From Phymatolithon calcareum (lineage: Eukaryota; Rhodophyta; Florideophyceae; Hapalidiales): a stretch of DNA of 64,000 nucleotides. The stretch's first letter is position 1. Each line of letters begins with the position of its first letter. Positions 18,226 through 29,394 of this stretch are shown here, piece after piece. A model generated the notes under the pieces. The model was not told where the DNA came from and ran no database searches. It worked only from the letters and a program-made list of their open reading frames with translations. The stretch covers positions 1,178,001 to 1,242,000 of the forward strand of contig OZ345363.1 in assembly GCA_977006965.1 (NCBI GenBank), in the 5' to 3' direction. The position numbers and the translations under genes are program-made.

Positions 18226-20914
18226 AGCGAATGGGCTTTGAAGTGTAGCGTTTAGGAGCAGTAAGTGGATGCGTACCCCAACAAGGTCAATAGAGAATGT
18301 GGTATACGTAAATGGAAATAGAATGTAGGCAGGCACCTGAACAGGGATAATGGACCGGATAGCGCGACGCAGTTGAATATTGACGTGAGCATCAATATCA
18401 AGCTGCAGCGAGCTGTGCGTCGACCAAGGCTATCCCGGCCAGAGAAACGTTCCTTACCGATCGGCAACATCTGTTATACATTATGTCGTCTCTTCCGAAG
18501 TGACTATGGTCATGGAAGATGACCCGGGAATTGTTTTAAAACAAAGCGGTGTTTCTCATTATTGACTACACGAAACGAGTTGAAGAAGAGCATTGGCTGC
18601 TTTCAGAATTCCTTCGTGAAGTTGATACGACTGAGATTGTATTTGATCTCCGACATTGTTATCGATGAATTGCACGGGCCGTGTCATGCTTGGCCAATCC
18701 AAATTCCTTGGGCAGGCACAAGAACCACCGAGCAAGAAACTGGAACACTCATTTATAAAAACGATCTTGTGAAATATATGGTTGTGGTTGAGTGGAGCAT
18801 GCAAGGTCGTCTCTGCATACGCTGATATTTAGAAACGCTCAATTGGAAGAACTTGTCTGCTTTTAGAGGCTGGCTTGATGTATGCTCCACCGGATTGTAT
18901 GAACGAAACTGTTTCGAAGATTGAAAGCGTTCCTGAGCTGAATACAAATCTGATGGAGGAGGGTGCAAGATTGTCGCGAAGGGTGTAAAACTATTTCGAC
19001 GTAATGTGGAGAAGCTAAGGTTGTTAGGTTGAGAATGCTGTGGCTGTGGTGCACAACGATCTGTGGTCTGACAATGACAAATCGGTTTTTGGTCACCCGT
19101 TGACGGAGCACCCGTACTTGATGCCAGATGCCAAATAGAGAAGATGACCGTTTCCGGAGTAAGTGGACTTTGTATGGAACGGATACGCAACGACAGCAGT
19201 GCGCGGAAAATCTGATATTGCGTGCCACTGTATGTACTACGTTCCAGTGATTACACATTGGGTATCTCGGGGAAGAGGAACACCTTAAAGAAACTCTGAA
19301 ACAAGCGGAAGAAGGTATGGTGTCAAAAAAGCGACGCATACAAGCAACAGTCAAAGTCTGGTCGTTGGAAGAAGAGGGCCGGATAGTTAAAATCCCGATC
19401 GGCGTACCGGACGACCTACCAGGAGTGCTATATATAAGGGACAGAACTGCGAGGTTGAGATGCCTGAGAGTCATTTTCAACAGAGTTTCTTTGTGGAGAA
19501 AATCCATTATGGCGAAATACTTTGGGACTGGTGCTGTGGTGGAGCTTATCGTGTTGCAACGTATACTGCGGTCTATGAAGATGGACCAAGAAACGGAATA
19601 TGAATGCAAAAGACTTACTCGGGCCCTCACAGGGAGAGAAATTCGAATTAAGGAGATATTAGAAGGAGAGTAGAGAGATGAGTATCGAAAACAGCGAGAA
19701 GCTGCCCTGTTACTCAATTTGAGGCTTTGGGAGCTTTTAAAATAAATCAACATATATCCCCCAGTGATTATACGTGCCTGCCGATGTAGAGATGTTCGTG
19801 AAGCCGGATACGTTGTCGATTGTGGCAGAATACGCAACCCTGATGTAGGAGGGCTGTCGATAAATGTGGTTCGCACGTAAATATGGGATTACAAGGATAT
19901 CACGAGGAACGTGCAACTATTTCGACGCTATTTGGCAAAGCTCAGCTTTCTTTTACCACGGAAGATTGATAACTCTGTTGTGTTGGGAATTTGTGTGGCC
20001 GCGGTGTACAACGATCTGTGATTTGAGGATGAGAAACATGAAGAAGCCAGGGCCATTGATGGAACTCACGTAGCCGATTATTCCGAAGTAAATGGGCGGC
20101 GTACATGACGGAAAAGCAAATGCAGGAGTACGTGGAAAACCTGTGACTGAATGGCTACTTGTTTGTTTTGTCAAGGACCCTCGATGTAACTGCCGAGGTC
20201 GACATTTTCTTGCAAAATAGTGCGCTGACGGCATGGCAGACAATCTTCGAATCATTGCCTCATGATTGACTAGGTAGAGAAGCGGTGACTTTGTTTTGAG
20301 ATGTGGATGCAAAAGAAAAGAAGTGCATCAGATTCTGGAAGGTATTCCGCGTGACGTCTGACAGAAACCTGGAAACAGTCCACTTGACACTACGCCGACG
20401 GAAACTGATATACTCGCCAAACGAAAGCTTGCATTCTGCAGTCAAGAAAACTTGCAACTGGTTGTTTAAAGTGCGGCGGGACATGACAAATCAGTTAGAG
20501 AGTGATATCATACAACAAAGCCTGGCTAAAGGCGGGAGATAGCGGCGAGCAATTAGCACTAAACAAGCAGCTGTGGCTCCATGATGCCACGAGCGTGCCC
20601 GAGAGAGAAAAGAAAAACTGTGGATTATGAAAGACGAGACGCGAAGAGAACGGCGGATGAAGATTAAAGTGGACTTCGCTCAAATCGGGGCTGGGTCGAA
20701 AGGTTTTACAGCCCGCCCCGCCCTCCACCTTGATTTTACCAAGGTCACGTCGGGGACCGCCATGTTGGAACTTTACATGGCGGATTTTCCATCTCCATGG
20801 CCGCAAGCACATTTCATATTTTTCGACCCGCACTCGGAGTCTTGATTGCGCGACGAACGAAGTTACTCTGCATGGACGGTCGAAGGCACCGAGCAACATA
20901 AACAAGAGGAAGAT
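18226..20914. repeat. Degraded internally duplicated repeat region
   Basis: Two blocks, about 18970-19290 and 19880-20160, are diverged copies of each other. Shared segments include an ACTATTTCGACG stretch and one reading VVHNDLW/AVYNDL followed by acidic residues. Stops interrupt every frame. The unit is not a family I can name; it may be a degraded transposase or retroelement. Part of it (about 19480-19768) recurs at 59405-59670. Confidence 0.5.
19317..19673 (+). CDS. Hypothetical repeat-encoded protein (118 aa)
   Basis: ATG-initiated frame, Lys/Arg-rich. The C-terminal half (AKYFGTGAVVELIVLQRILR ... REIRIKEILEGE) is conserved in the same frame in a second copy near 59430-59580, which carries two stop codons. 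Conservation at protein level suggests this was once a coding repeat. I do not recognise the family. It may be a remnant of a larger transposon protein. Confidence 0.3.
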   Translation: MVSKKRRIQATVKVWSLEEEGRIVKIPIGVPDDLPGVLYIRDRTARLRCLRVIFNRVSLWRKSIMAKYFGTGAVVELIVLQRILRSMKMDQETEYECKRLTRALTGREIRIKEILEGE

Positions 20915-21870
20915 GTGACAGTCGTGATGGTTGCACAGACCCTGTTCACACCCGTGTTCTGCTGTGCCCCAGCAGATCACGGGTGTGAACAGGGTCAATT
21001 TTACATCATGGCGATTGTCATGTCGCTTGGTAAAATGAATCCCACTGTTTAAACCAACTCCAGAATCAATCTTTGGTGACGTACCAAGACTATACGTGAA
21101 AGCCGCAGTCAAACTCGCTAACGTTAGGATAGAATGGAAGAAACTTAGGCCCTCGAATCACTGCTAGCCTCACTAGGGGAAAAAGCAAAATGAAAGAATG
21201 AATGTCGCATGGTCGAGACGCCCAGCGCGACATGCCGTCATTCTGAACAGCCGTCGCGGTTTGTGTCGATTGAGCGATAGGTGTTGCCGCTGTGATCGGC
21301 GTCGAGCACGTCGGGCGGCGAGCCCTCTTGCTCGGCGGGGCCGGGGGTATCGGTGTCACTCTGATGCTGCTCGGCTCGTTGCGGCGGAGAGAGGGACCTC
21401 CGCTTTCCGGCACAGCGGCACTTATTAAGTTCATTATGATGATTGCTTGGCGTGTAGCACCACTGCCGTTCTTCATTGCGGCTGACGTGCTGCCGATACA
21501 TTATTGCAGGGTGGGACATTGTTGTGGCTGCTTTTTTGGCGCTGGAGAAGGGCATTGAGGCGGGGGTTTACCTCGTTTTTGCTGGCTTGGTGGTGCTGCG
21601 CGCGGCGCTTGTGAAAGTGTGCCTACCAGAGACTAGGGGATTGGCGTTACAAGATATTGACGCATTCTTTGGGCAGCAGAAGGGGAAGAAGCTGAGCGTG
21701 AGGTATCTGTGTGCAGCGCCTCGGTTTGTGAGCACTGCGTTTAGGAACAGTGGGTAGACATATATTCCAACACTGTTGATAGAGATGATAGTTAACGCAA
21801 ATTGAATTAGAACGGATCCAGACACCTGAACAGGAGATAGTGGGCAGATTAGCACGACAAGTCCGTTCTC
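20915..21870 (+). pseudogene. Decayed tandem copy of the MFS transporter (second half)
   Basis: Fragments match the parent in order: the TM7 region (20925-21035, with MVAQ and an IVMSLG segment) and FGVEHVGRRALLLGGAGGIGVTLML (about 21285-21370). These are followed by APLPFFIAADVLP (about 21465), FLALEKGIEAGVYLVFAGLV (about 21530-21595) and LPETRGLALQDIDAFFGQ (about 21620). Similarity continues through the 3' flank to about 21870 (shared CACCTGAACAGG). A repeat also found near 59690 interrupts it at about 21090-21200. A 19-bp-arm hairpin sits in its TM7 region. Confidence 0.88.
20938..20996. repeat. Perfect hairpin inside the MFS pseudogene
   Basis: Arms 20938-20956 and 20978-20996 are perfectly complementary over 19 bp. 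The 21-nt loop itself contains a 6-bp stem. The right arm aligns with the parent gene (CTCACGGGGGTGAATGGGGT region). The left arm and loop are an extra ~36 bp, that is, an inverted copy of adjacent sequence. Confidence 0.9.
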
Positions 21871-23179
21871 GGCGGGTCTGGCGTGGTCGCGACTGCATAA
21901 TCTGGCGACATTGGGCTCTACAAGACTGTTGCACACGCTGGGATTCCTGAATGTATGTCTGTGACTGTGGGAAGACGTTGACGAAAAGGGAGAAGTGGAT
22001 TACAGGATTGACTATTATATCGATACAATATTGGCACTGCAATATTTTTGCGCAAAGTTGAATTTTGCTCTCATGCAGCTCCCCCCCTTAAATAAAATTT
22101 GCACTGGTAAACGTCCGCTGGATTTGTGTCTCGTGTTTGGCGTTGAGGCCGGAAGATGACTGAATGTACAGCTCCTGAAAGGCAAGTTCAACGATGGATT
22201 TGCATGTTTCGCCAACAATGGGTCGAGTGTAGGCACAGAAGAGCGCAAAAAATGTGCACTTGCCAAACAAAAAAGGGTAGGGCATATGCAACAACGATCT
22301 GCAAACAGCATCATCAGAATCGACATTTTTGCAGACGTGGTGCATCCGCCTTGTTGCAGCTCGCGCCCATGTTCTGGTAAAGGGCATAACTGATCTCCGT
22401 TTTTCCGCGTATACTGTGTGCGGAAATCGCGGATCTAAGCTAGCCTGACATGTCGCCGCCCGAAAAATAAAGCGAAAGTTGGTCGTTAGAGCCGTAGCGT
22501 GCATCCAGTGAGATGATCGGGATGCGACTCAGAGGATTTTGGCAACAAACGGCCGTCGGACAAAAACCATGAAAGCAATTATGCCCACAAGGACGGAAAG
22601 ACAACTGTGTGCCAATTGGAAACGGGCAGAGAAAAGTCCGCAGTTTGTTCGATAAACGACTCTGACCGTCCAATTTATCCTTGTTGCGTACAGCAGAGAC
22701 CGACCGTGAAGGAACGTCGGCTTGAGACTTTCTTTTTCGTGTCCACGTGGACTACAAGCACCCTCACCGTGCACCACGGAGGTATGAGCTCCTGGCGTCG
22801 GCGGGTCGCTGCGACTTGCCGTGCATCGTTGACCGCACGGGATTGGTACGCTCAGAACCGGACCATAGCTCGAATCGAGGGTCGCTGACAGAAGTTGAAG
22901 AAAATTTTAGCCAGCTATGCATATGTACTCATCAGGACACGCAGCGCAAAAGTACACGTGTCTCGGAAAGTCGTCATGGCTTATCCAGTAAAACGTTGCC
23001 AGCTGGAGAGCACTTGGAAGGCCGTGCCAATCGATTGTTCAATAACTGTTTCGGCGCTACCACTCCCGCCAAACTCAAACGAAAGCGACACATTGAATGA
23101 ACAGAAACGAAGCCACGCTCGGCGACTTTCGTCGAGATAGTAAACTTGAACGTTCGCCCGCCCGCCCGCTCCCAAGTCG
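21871..23179. other. Intergenic region upstream of the SNF2/RING gene
   Basis: No convincing ORF. Its right end should hold the promoter and 5' UTR of the gene starting at 23180. Confidence 0.45.
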
Positions 23180-26100
23180 ATGTCCCCAAGCCCCGCTGCT
23201 CACTCACTGCCGGGCCCGGGCGCACGTCCGCGACTTGGCAGTCTCTCCACCACCCCCACGAAGTCAGCCGACTCCTTCTGGGACTCCCCGAGTCCCACCG
23301 CTGCCGCCGACCTCGCTCCAGTACCACTCGCCGCTACCATTCTGAGTAGTATGGAGAGTGTCCACCGCCAGCAGGAGTCGCATCGCGCCGCGCAGCGACC
23401 GCCCACCACGCAGGATGACGTGCGCCGGGTGCAGCAGCATTTTGAGTCGATTCGTCAGCGACAGCTTACAGCTGACATTCGTTCGGGATCAACGCTCCTG
23501 GGCAAGCGAACGATGGATATGCATAACCAGCGCCCTCCGATGCATTCGCGACCTAGACAGCAGCTACCGCACTTGAGTTCTTCCGGCTTTTTTGAAACCC
23601 CCCCGGCTACTCCAGCTGACACCCCTAACCCCACTCCTACGGCCACCCCGCTCCCGAAGAGCAATTTTTTTGTCTCTCCGCAGCGTAATAAGACGCCCCT
23701 TCCTCCCCCGCGGAAGAAGCTTATCGTTTCCGACGTTATCGACGTCGACGATGACGACGCCATGGAAGCTCTCCTAAAGCGGAGCCGACCTACACACAAT
23801 GCAATCGCGCCCGTTGATAGAATTCAACGAGGCCATATCGGCGGTGACAAATTTGTCGACGCTGGTGGAAACCTTTTCTCCTTCGATCGGAATACTGAAA
23901 GAATCGAAATTTCCGACGCCCCGTTCGAACAGAACGCAAGCAGCGTTGTCGGTAAATTGCCGCACAACTCATGGGATTGGAGCCATGAGGAAGAAAATAT
24001 CCAGACCGCTCTCATTCCGGAAATCCACCAAACTCCACCCTTAGTGCGGCGGTTTGTGAATGTCCCACCGCCACCTCCTCCTCTTGCTCATCCAGCTGGG
24101 TTTGTTGCACCGAAGCCTGAGGTTGTCCCTGTTATTGCAAATGCATTCCAGCCAGCGAGCGAAATTCCCTTCTCGGCAAATTACGAACAGCAAGTCCCGG
24201 AATATAACTACCAGCGCCCAAACCCTAACGATAACTTCGTCAGCAAAGAGAAGCTTCAGGACCTGGTCAAAGCAAATGCTCTTACGGCCGATGCCACCGT
24301 CGAGGCTAAAACTCCGGAAGAACTCAATATCACATTGATGCCTCATCAGCGACGTGCATTGCACTGGATGTTCAGGCGAGAAATGCCTGAGCAAGACGAG
24401 AAGGACAAAGATGACGATATTATAGCTGTATCGGAGACAGAGTGTCGCGGTGGTATTCTCGCCGATGAACAGGGATTGGGTAAGACCTTGAGCGTTATAT
24501 CTCTCTTTCTCAAGAATCAGCCCAAACCCACTGATAAGGATGATGCGCCTCCATGGAAAACTCTGATCGTATGCCCCTTGTCGCTGGTGAGTCAGTGGAA
24601 GGAAGAAATTGAAACACGAATCCATGAAGACTACAGGCCATCCATTCATGTTTATCATGGACAGAAGCGGACGAAAAGTGCGAGGGAATTGGCGCAGTAC
24701 GACATCGTGCTCACCACGTACACGACATTGGCAAAGGAGTACCCGAAACTTGAGAAGAATCACCCGGACTTTGAGAGACGTAAGAAGGCAAAGCTTCAAC
24801 TCCCGCGCCGTCGAGCAGGTTGCGCCTTTCGTGTTGAATGGTGCCGCATTGTTCTTGATGAAGCCCACTACATTAAGAACCGTTCTACAGACAATTTTCA
24901 GGCAGTGGCATGTCTGAAGGCAAAGTTTCGGTGGTGCCTTACTGGAACTCCTATCCAGAACTCAGTCGATGATATCTATTCTTTGTTTGTCTTCATCAAA
25001 TATGATTTTGTCCCGAACTATGAAGTGTGGAATATGAATTGGAAGAAGAAGCTGGAGAACAACATCGCGAGGATACGTGAAAAGGCTTTCAAATGCTTCC
25101 AGGCAATTGTCGGAGTTGTCCTTTTGCGACGGACGAAGAAAGACAACATTGACGGGAAACCGCTTATCGTACTGCCGGAACGGAAGTCTGATGTACTCGA
25201 GCACGTGTTTGACGATGAGGATGAGAAATCGTTCTACAAGGCGGTGCAGGAGAAAACAGTCGTCGCTGTCAACAAGTTCATCGTGGCGGGAACACTTGCG
25301 CATAACTACTCAAGTGTCTTGCTTTTGCTTCTCCGGCTTCGCCAAGCATGTTGTCATCCTTTCTTGATCGAGTATGCAGGCATGCTTGGGAAGAGGGGCA
25401 AGAAATCGCGTGCGGAGTTCGCCGACTTTCACAGCCCTCATTCTGACATTGCGTTGGACGAAGCTGCGGAACTATTAATTGCCGGTCATTCGTATGTGTC
25501 ATTGCTGGAAGAAGGGGCACGTGATCGTGTCAGGGCTCTACTTGCGCCTACCGAGGAGAACATGACGATTCACAGCCACTTCACATGCAGGAATTGCCGC
25601 TATCCCCATCAGTATCATGACGGATATGCTGTGCCATGTGGACATTTTATGTGCGGCACGTGCGGGGAACAGTCAGTGAACAGCCGTATGTGCCACGTCT
25701 GCGCGCTGCCGATCACCGCTGATGGGGCTGAGGCTCTGATCAGCCTGATGGAACTTCGCATGGAAGTCCATGCCACCGTGCTCCTAGGCTTGAAGCAGGA
25801 TGACGTTGACTATGATTTGCCGACAGCGGGCTCACTCCGTGCGATCCTCAAGTCGCGAGGCAAAGCAGTCCCGAAGCGAATGCGTCACAAGCAAACAAAA
25901 CTGGATAAATACTTTGGAAAGAACTCGGAAGCGGATGGTGCGGGCGCATCTGCGCTTGCGTCGTTAATGAATATGGCTGACGATGACGGCGAAGTGAATG
26001 ACACTCCGATGAAGTCCGAGAGCAAGTTGGATACCTTTGAAATTTCAGATGACGATGACGACTTTGTTCCTGGTACGCATTTCGCTAAGAAGGAAAGCAC

Positions 26101-27088
26101 AGGCGTCTTTGACGCTGGGTGGCAGAATGCTACCTCTCATGTGCAGAACACGAACGGCAAGCAGGAACCTATGGAGGCGGAAATTCAGATTGACTCCTTC
26201 TACAGAAGATCTGCCGCGAAGAAGGAACAGTCAATTGGATATGGGCAACCGTCAAGCCATATCGAAGCGAAGGCCAAGACTGAAGCCAAATCTGAGCCCG
26301 TGTTCGGCAGTGACGTCAGTTTTGAAGCGCCGGTCTATGCGACGGGTGGACCATCGCATTTGGGCAACACGGTAAAGAATGAGATTGGGACACGAGCTTC
26401 CGGCGAAGACGAAATACCTGCAAAGGAGATGTCAATTACCGAAAAGCTGGTGAGGGCTGTTTCACAGCCATCTACCAAAATCCGCGTGCTGCTAGAAGAG
26501 CTTGCTGCAACTCGAGATCGTGGAAATAACGAGAAGACGCTTGTGTTCTCACAGTGGACAACTATGCTGGACATTGTGGAGTTCCATGTTGAAGGTGCGG
26601 GGTATGGGGTTTGCCGTTTGGATGGGTCGATGCAGATTGCGCGGAGAAAGGAACAAATTCAAGAGTTCAATACGAACAAAGACAAGACGGTTTTCCTTAT
26701 TTCTTTGCATGCCGGAGGAACGGGACTGAACTTGACTTCAGCTTCCCAAGTCATCCTTTGCGATGTATGGTGGAACCCGCAAACGGAGGAGCAGGCTATT
26801 GACCGTGTTCATCGAATCGGTCAGAAGCGCGATGTCAGAGTTTGCCGTTTTAAAATGACTGGAACAGTGGAGGATCGTATTTACGATATCTGCGCCCGGA
26901 AGAAGGAGCTGGCAGACGGTATGCTGGGCGTGTCTGGCGCCCAAACTATGGGGCGAAAGAAACTTACACTCCAAGAAATCATGTACATGTTCGGAGGTGC
27001 GGCTATGGACGTTGAGAAGGATGCAGGAGCTAATTCGGAGGCGGCGGCCGCGGCCAGGAATATTCTTAACTTCACTGGCGGACGGTAA
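23180..27088 (+). CDS. SNF2-family ATPase with embedded RING finger (Rad5/HLTF-Rad16 group, 1302 aa)
   Basis: Double-stranded-DNA translocase with a RING E3-ubiquitin-ligase module, the architecture of Rad5/HLTF and Rad16/Uls1 proteins that act in DNA-damage tolerance and chromatin clearing. The N-terminal ~300 residues are low-complexity (Pro/Gln/Thr). The ATPase lobe has Walker A GGILADEQGLGKT (424-436; Gln where Met is common) and DEAH (560-563), with LTGTPIQN after it. The RING finger (about 803-841, CRNC...CGHFMCGTC...CHVC) lies between the two helicase lobes, as in Rad5. An acidic linker carries QTKLDKYF (905-912), which fits a PCNA-interacting PIP box. Lobe 2 includes VFSQWTTMLDI, LHAGGTGLNLTSA and IDRVHRIGQKRDV (about 1119-1215). 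No HIRAN domain is evident. The start is the ATG at 23180; a later ATG at 23351 is possible. Single exon. Confidence 0.93.
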   Translation: MSPSPAAHSLPGPGARPRLGSLSTTPTKSADSFWDSPSPTAAADLAPVPLAATILSSMESVHRQQESHRAAQRPPTTQDDVRRVQQHFESIRQRQLTADIRSGSTLLGKRTMDMHNQRPPMHSRPRQQLPHLSSSGFFETPPATPADTPNPTPTATPLPKSNFFVSPQRNKTPLPPPRKKLIVSDVIDVDDDDAMEALLKRSRPTHNAIAPVDRIQRGHIGGDKFVDAGGNLFSFDRNTERIEISDAPFEQNASSVVGKLPHNSWDWSHEEENIQTALIPEIHQTPPLVRRFVNVPPPPPPLAHPAGFVAPKPEVVPVIANAFQPASEIPFSANYEQQVPEYNYQRPNPNDNFVSKEKLQDLVKANALTADATVEAKTPEELNITLMPHQRRALHWMFRREMPEQDEKDKDDDIIAVSETECRGGILADEQGLGKTLSVISLFLKNQPKPTDKDDAPPWKTLIVCPLSLVSQWKEEIETRIHEDYRPSIHVYHGQKRTKSARELAQYDIVLTTYTTLAKEYPKLEKNHPDFERRKKAKLQLPRRRAGCAFRVEWCRIVLDEAHYIKNRSTDNFQAVACLKAKFRWCLTGTPIQNSVDDIYSLFVFIKYDFVPNYEVWNMNWKKKLENNIARIREKAFKCFQAIVGVVLLRRTKKDNIDGKPLIVLPERKSDVLEHVFDDEDEKSFYKAVQEKTVVAVNKFIVAGTLAHNYSSVLLLLLRLRQACCHPFLIEYAGMLGKRGKKSRAEFADFHSPHSDIALDEAAELLIAGHSYVSLLEEGARDRVRALLAPTEENMTIHSHFTCRNCRYPHQYHDGYAVPCGHFMCGTCGEQSVNSRMCHVCALPITADGAEALISLMELRMEVHATVLLGLKQDDVDYDLPTAGSLRAILKSRGKAVPKRMRHKQTKLDKYFGKNSEADGAGASALASLMNMADDDGEVNDTPMKSESKLDTFEISDDDDDFVPGTHFAKKESTGVFDAGWQNATSHVQNTNGKQEPMEAEIQIDSFYRRSAAKKEQSIGYGQPSSHIEAKAKTEAKSEPVFGSDVSFEAPVYATGGPSHLGNTVKNEIGTRASGEDEIPAKEMSITEKLVRAVSQPSTKIRVLLEELAATRDRGNNEKTLVFSQWTTMLDIVEFHVEGAGYGVCRLDGSMQIARRKEQIQEFNTNKDKTVFLISLHAGGTGLNLTSASQVILCDVWWNPQTEEQAIDRVHRIGQKRDVRVCRFKMTGTVEDRIYDICARKKELADGMLGVSGAQTMGRKKLTLQEIMYMFGGAAMDVEKDAGANSEAAAAARNILNFTGGR

Positions 27089-27955
27089 TGCACAAGTGAG
27101 TCCTTGCTAGCTTACCTTAGTTTTGACAGTGTTCGGCAGATTTATTTTCTTTTGGTGTGTGATTGTTGTCTTGGAGAGACATTTGAGACGTCGTTTCTCT
27201 TCATTATTTGATACTGAGGTTGATTTTGACGAATAACTGAAGAAGTGGATCATTCCTCTAACTATCAAAAAATTCCCTTGGCAGTTCAATTGTAAAACAG
27301 TTTCAAGTGCATGCACTTTCGTTGACAAGCCTGCCAGTAGGCTCCACAGGACAGCCAAATGCGAGCAGTAGCGTTAAAATATCGCCCGGCTGAGCCTGCT
27401 GTTGTAGCTCTTGACGCTCTTGGACTAGGCGAACACCCTGACGATGGGCTCATTAATGGTGACCAAAAGCGCTCAGTCCACCTCTTACGTCCCAAGAGAT
27501 CCGTGCATTGCATTGGATGGAGTAGGGAAAGATCGGGTTCGAAGGAGAGGAGTCAGTACTGTATCAGTTTGTTGTACCAGACAAGACTTTGACTGTCCGA
27601 TCTCCATCGCGCGTTCTTGATTGTGTGACAAACCAGAGGCAGGACAGAGATTGAATCTAATTTAAAAAACAAGAAACAACCTCTGCTAGTTGCTACTAAA
27701 GCCGGGATTCCCCATGTACTGGCTACATCAATAATGTCAGGGTCGACAACAAATTCCAGCCTTATAATTCTAGAGTTTTTGGATCTTTCACCAATGTACA
27801 GTACCACGAAAAAATGAAAGCGATGACCAGCGACTTCCTGCATTATGAGTAGAGCGTGAAATGGTTCAGAGTTGAAAGTGCATTAATACAATATCCTGCT
27901 TTCAAACGAGGATTCACAGTCACGCACTTTCAATGCACTCTCTTTATCAAAAAAA

Positions 27956-27986
27956 TAGCAGATGCTACTACTAGTAGCATCTGCTA
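27956..27986. repeat. Hairpin with 14-bp arms
   Basis: Arms 27956-27969 and 27973-27986 are perfectly complementary (core GCAGATGCTACT) with a 3-nt loop. Confidence 0.85.
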
Positions 27987-28058
27987 GTAGTCGCTCGTAT
28001 TTACAGCCGAGGTTCGCCCTACAAGTATTGTACATCGAGCACTCTTAGGGCCCCGTGA

Positions 28059-28100
28059 TCGATACAGTACCCATTTTTTTAAAAATGGGTACTGTATCGA
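28059..28100. repeat. Near-perfect palindrome with 20-bp arms
   Basis: Arms 28059-28078 and 28081-28100 (TCGATACAGTACCCATTTTT and its complement) with a 2-nt centre. A second, smaller hairpin (8-bp arms, GTCTATGC) follows at 28102-28126. Confidence 0.88.
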
Positions 28101-28350
28101 CGTCTATGCAGCAGAGCAGCATAGACATCATTAACTGAACGACATGGGCAACCAGACTACGCCAACATGCGGAACGCTGAGAAGAATACTTGAGAAAACG
28201 ACAACCTTGGCGCTCAACACAAGTGCTCCTTACATTTTCGTATTCTCTGCCGTGGTACTCGGTCGTGCTCCCCGCTTTCGCCGCCCATCGGTCTTCTTGC
28301 AGGAAGCGCCTTAGTCTTCTTGTCGCAGGTTTCGTTGGAGCGTTTACCTG

Positions 28351-28887
28351 ATGTCGCAGAGATATGATTTGGTACAGAGCGGATATGCTCAAAATGCTGG
28401 AGATATGCTGGGGAATGCCCGTTGCAAAGACCGCGAGGGTCGCCTAGGGATCAAAGCTCAGATGTGTGTTACACGCCGCATCCAGCTCGTCTATATATGT
28501 AGTGGCCCACGAACGTCGGATCCAACCGTGTATACATGCAGCATGCTGAAAAGTGTGAAAGAAAATGAAGAAGTTCTGAAGGAGACTTTCTTAAAATTCC
28601 AGGCAACTTTCAACATGCAGAAGGTTGCGATTGCCAGATGCGAGCCTCTCCCGTTGCCAGAAGTTGACCGGGCCGGAAGAAAAAGCGCAACTGGTACAGA
28701 CGAGAAGCCTCCGGAAAATAGGGCAGCGCCACTGGTGCCCAGCTTTTCTGAGCTACGCTGGAGGTCTGCAATAGTGACTTCATTTAACTTTGGCACTGAA
28801 TGCGATGCACTTTCTCTATCGGCAATCGTGAATGAATACAATTTGAGCGGGAGATCTGGAATTCCCCCCACCTTCAAATTTTTCTGA
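28351..28887 (+). CDS. Hypothetical protein (178 aa)
   Basis: ATG-initiated open frame with no recognisable domain, signal peptide or membrane span. The second half (from about residue 67, MLKSVKENEEVLKETFLKFQ) is more protein-like and has a short helical charged stretch. The sequence ends IPPTFKFF. It stands alone between inverted-repeat-rich regions. It may be a chance ORF. Confidence 0.25.
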   Translation: MSQRYDLVQSGYAQNAGDMLGNARCKDREGRLGIKAQMCVTRRIQLVYICSGPRTSDPTVYTCSMLKSVKENEEVLKETFLKFQATFNMQKVAIARCEPLPLPEVDRAGRKSATGTDEKPPENRAAPLVPSFSELRWRSAIVTSFNFGTECDALSLSAIVNEYNLSGRSGIPPTFKFF

Positions 28888-29394
28888 ATGATGATCGATA
28901 CAGATATCAGATATCGTAGGGTCCCCTAATAATGGGCCACTCTGTAGGCGCTCATAAAAATAAATGCAAAATATACATTGAGTTTGATGTTTCACATGTA
29001 TCCTACATCGTTGGCGAGCTTACGACATGAGCCACTCACGTGGAGTCACGGCACTCGCACAGCAAGGGAGGATTTTCCTGCATCCAATGAAACAAGTTAG
29101 GGTCTGATTTCCACGATTTCAGGATCGGTGCTCTAAATCTGGGCCACTCATTTTAATTGGTCAGAAAATTCATTGCACATAAAAGTATCGTCAATTCAAG
29201 ATTTCAATTTCAACATGATGCACCTTGGCGGTCAGCAAAGTGCAGGCGTCGTCGCTCGGAACGGTCGCGCCTGTCTGCGCGAGTCTCCTTGAGACGCTGA
29301 CGCCGGCAAACCCGAGCACTCTTGTGCTCCTGCAGGGCAGCCTCTTCGGTCCGCGGTTCCGACCAGTGCACCAAGTCGTCCCGAGCACAAAAAT

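Larger units (their letters stand above)
27089..28350. other. Gene-free interval with inverted repeats
   Basis: No supported ORF. Contains three hairpins, listed separately, between 27956 and 28126. Confidence 0.45.

Noticed and set aside
17683-18336. 217-aa minus-strand ORF over the MFS transporter
   Set aside because: Antisense shadow of a GC-rich gene with strong codon bias; composition is His/Arg/Ser-rich without features.
20495-21112. 205-aa minus-strand ORF
   Set aside because: It runs across the MFS relic and hairpin in antisense; no recognised domain and composition is not convincing.
24041-24868. 275-aa minus-strand ORF inside the SNF2 gene
   Set aside because: Antisense shadow of a well-supported coding region.
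27536-27560. Possible tRNA B-box (GGGTTCGAAGG)
   Set aside because: No matching A-box at the right distance and no cloverleaf can be drawn; a similar GGTTCGAAC at 3190 lies in a transposon gene.
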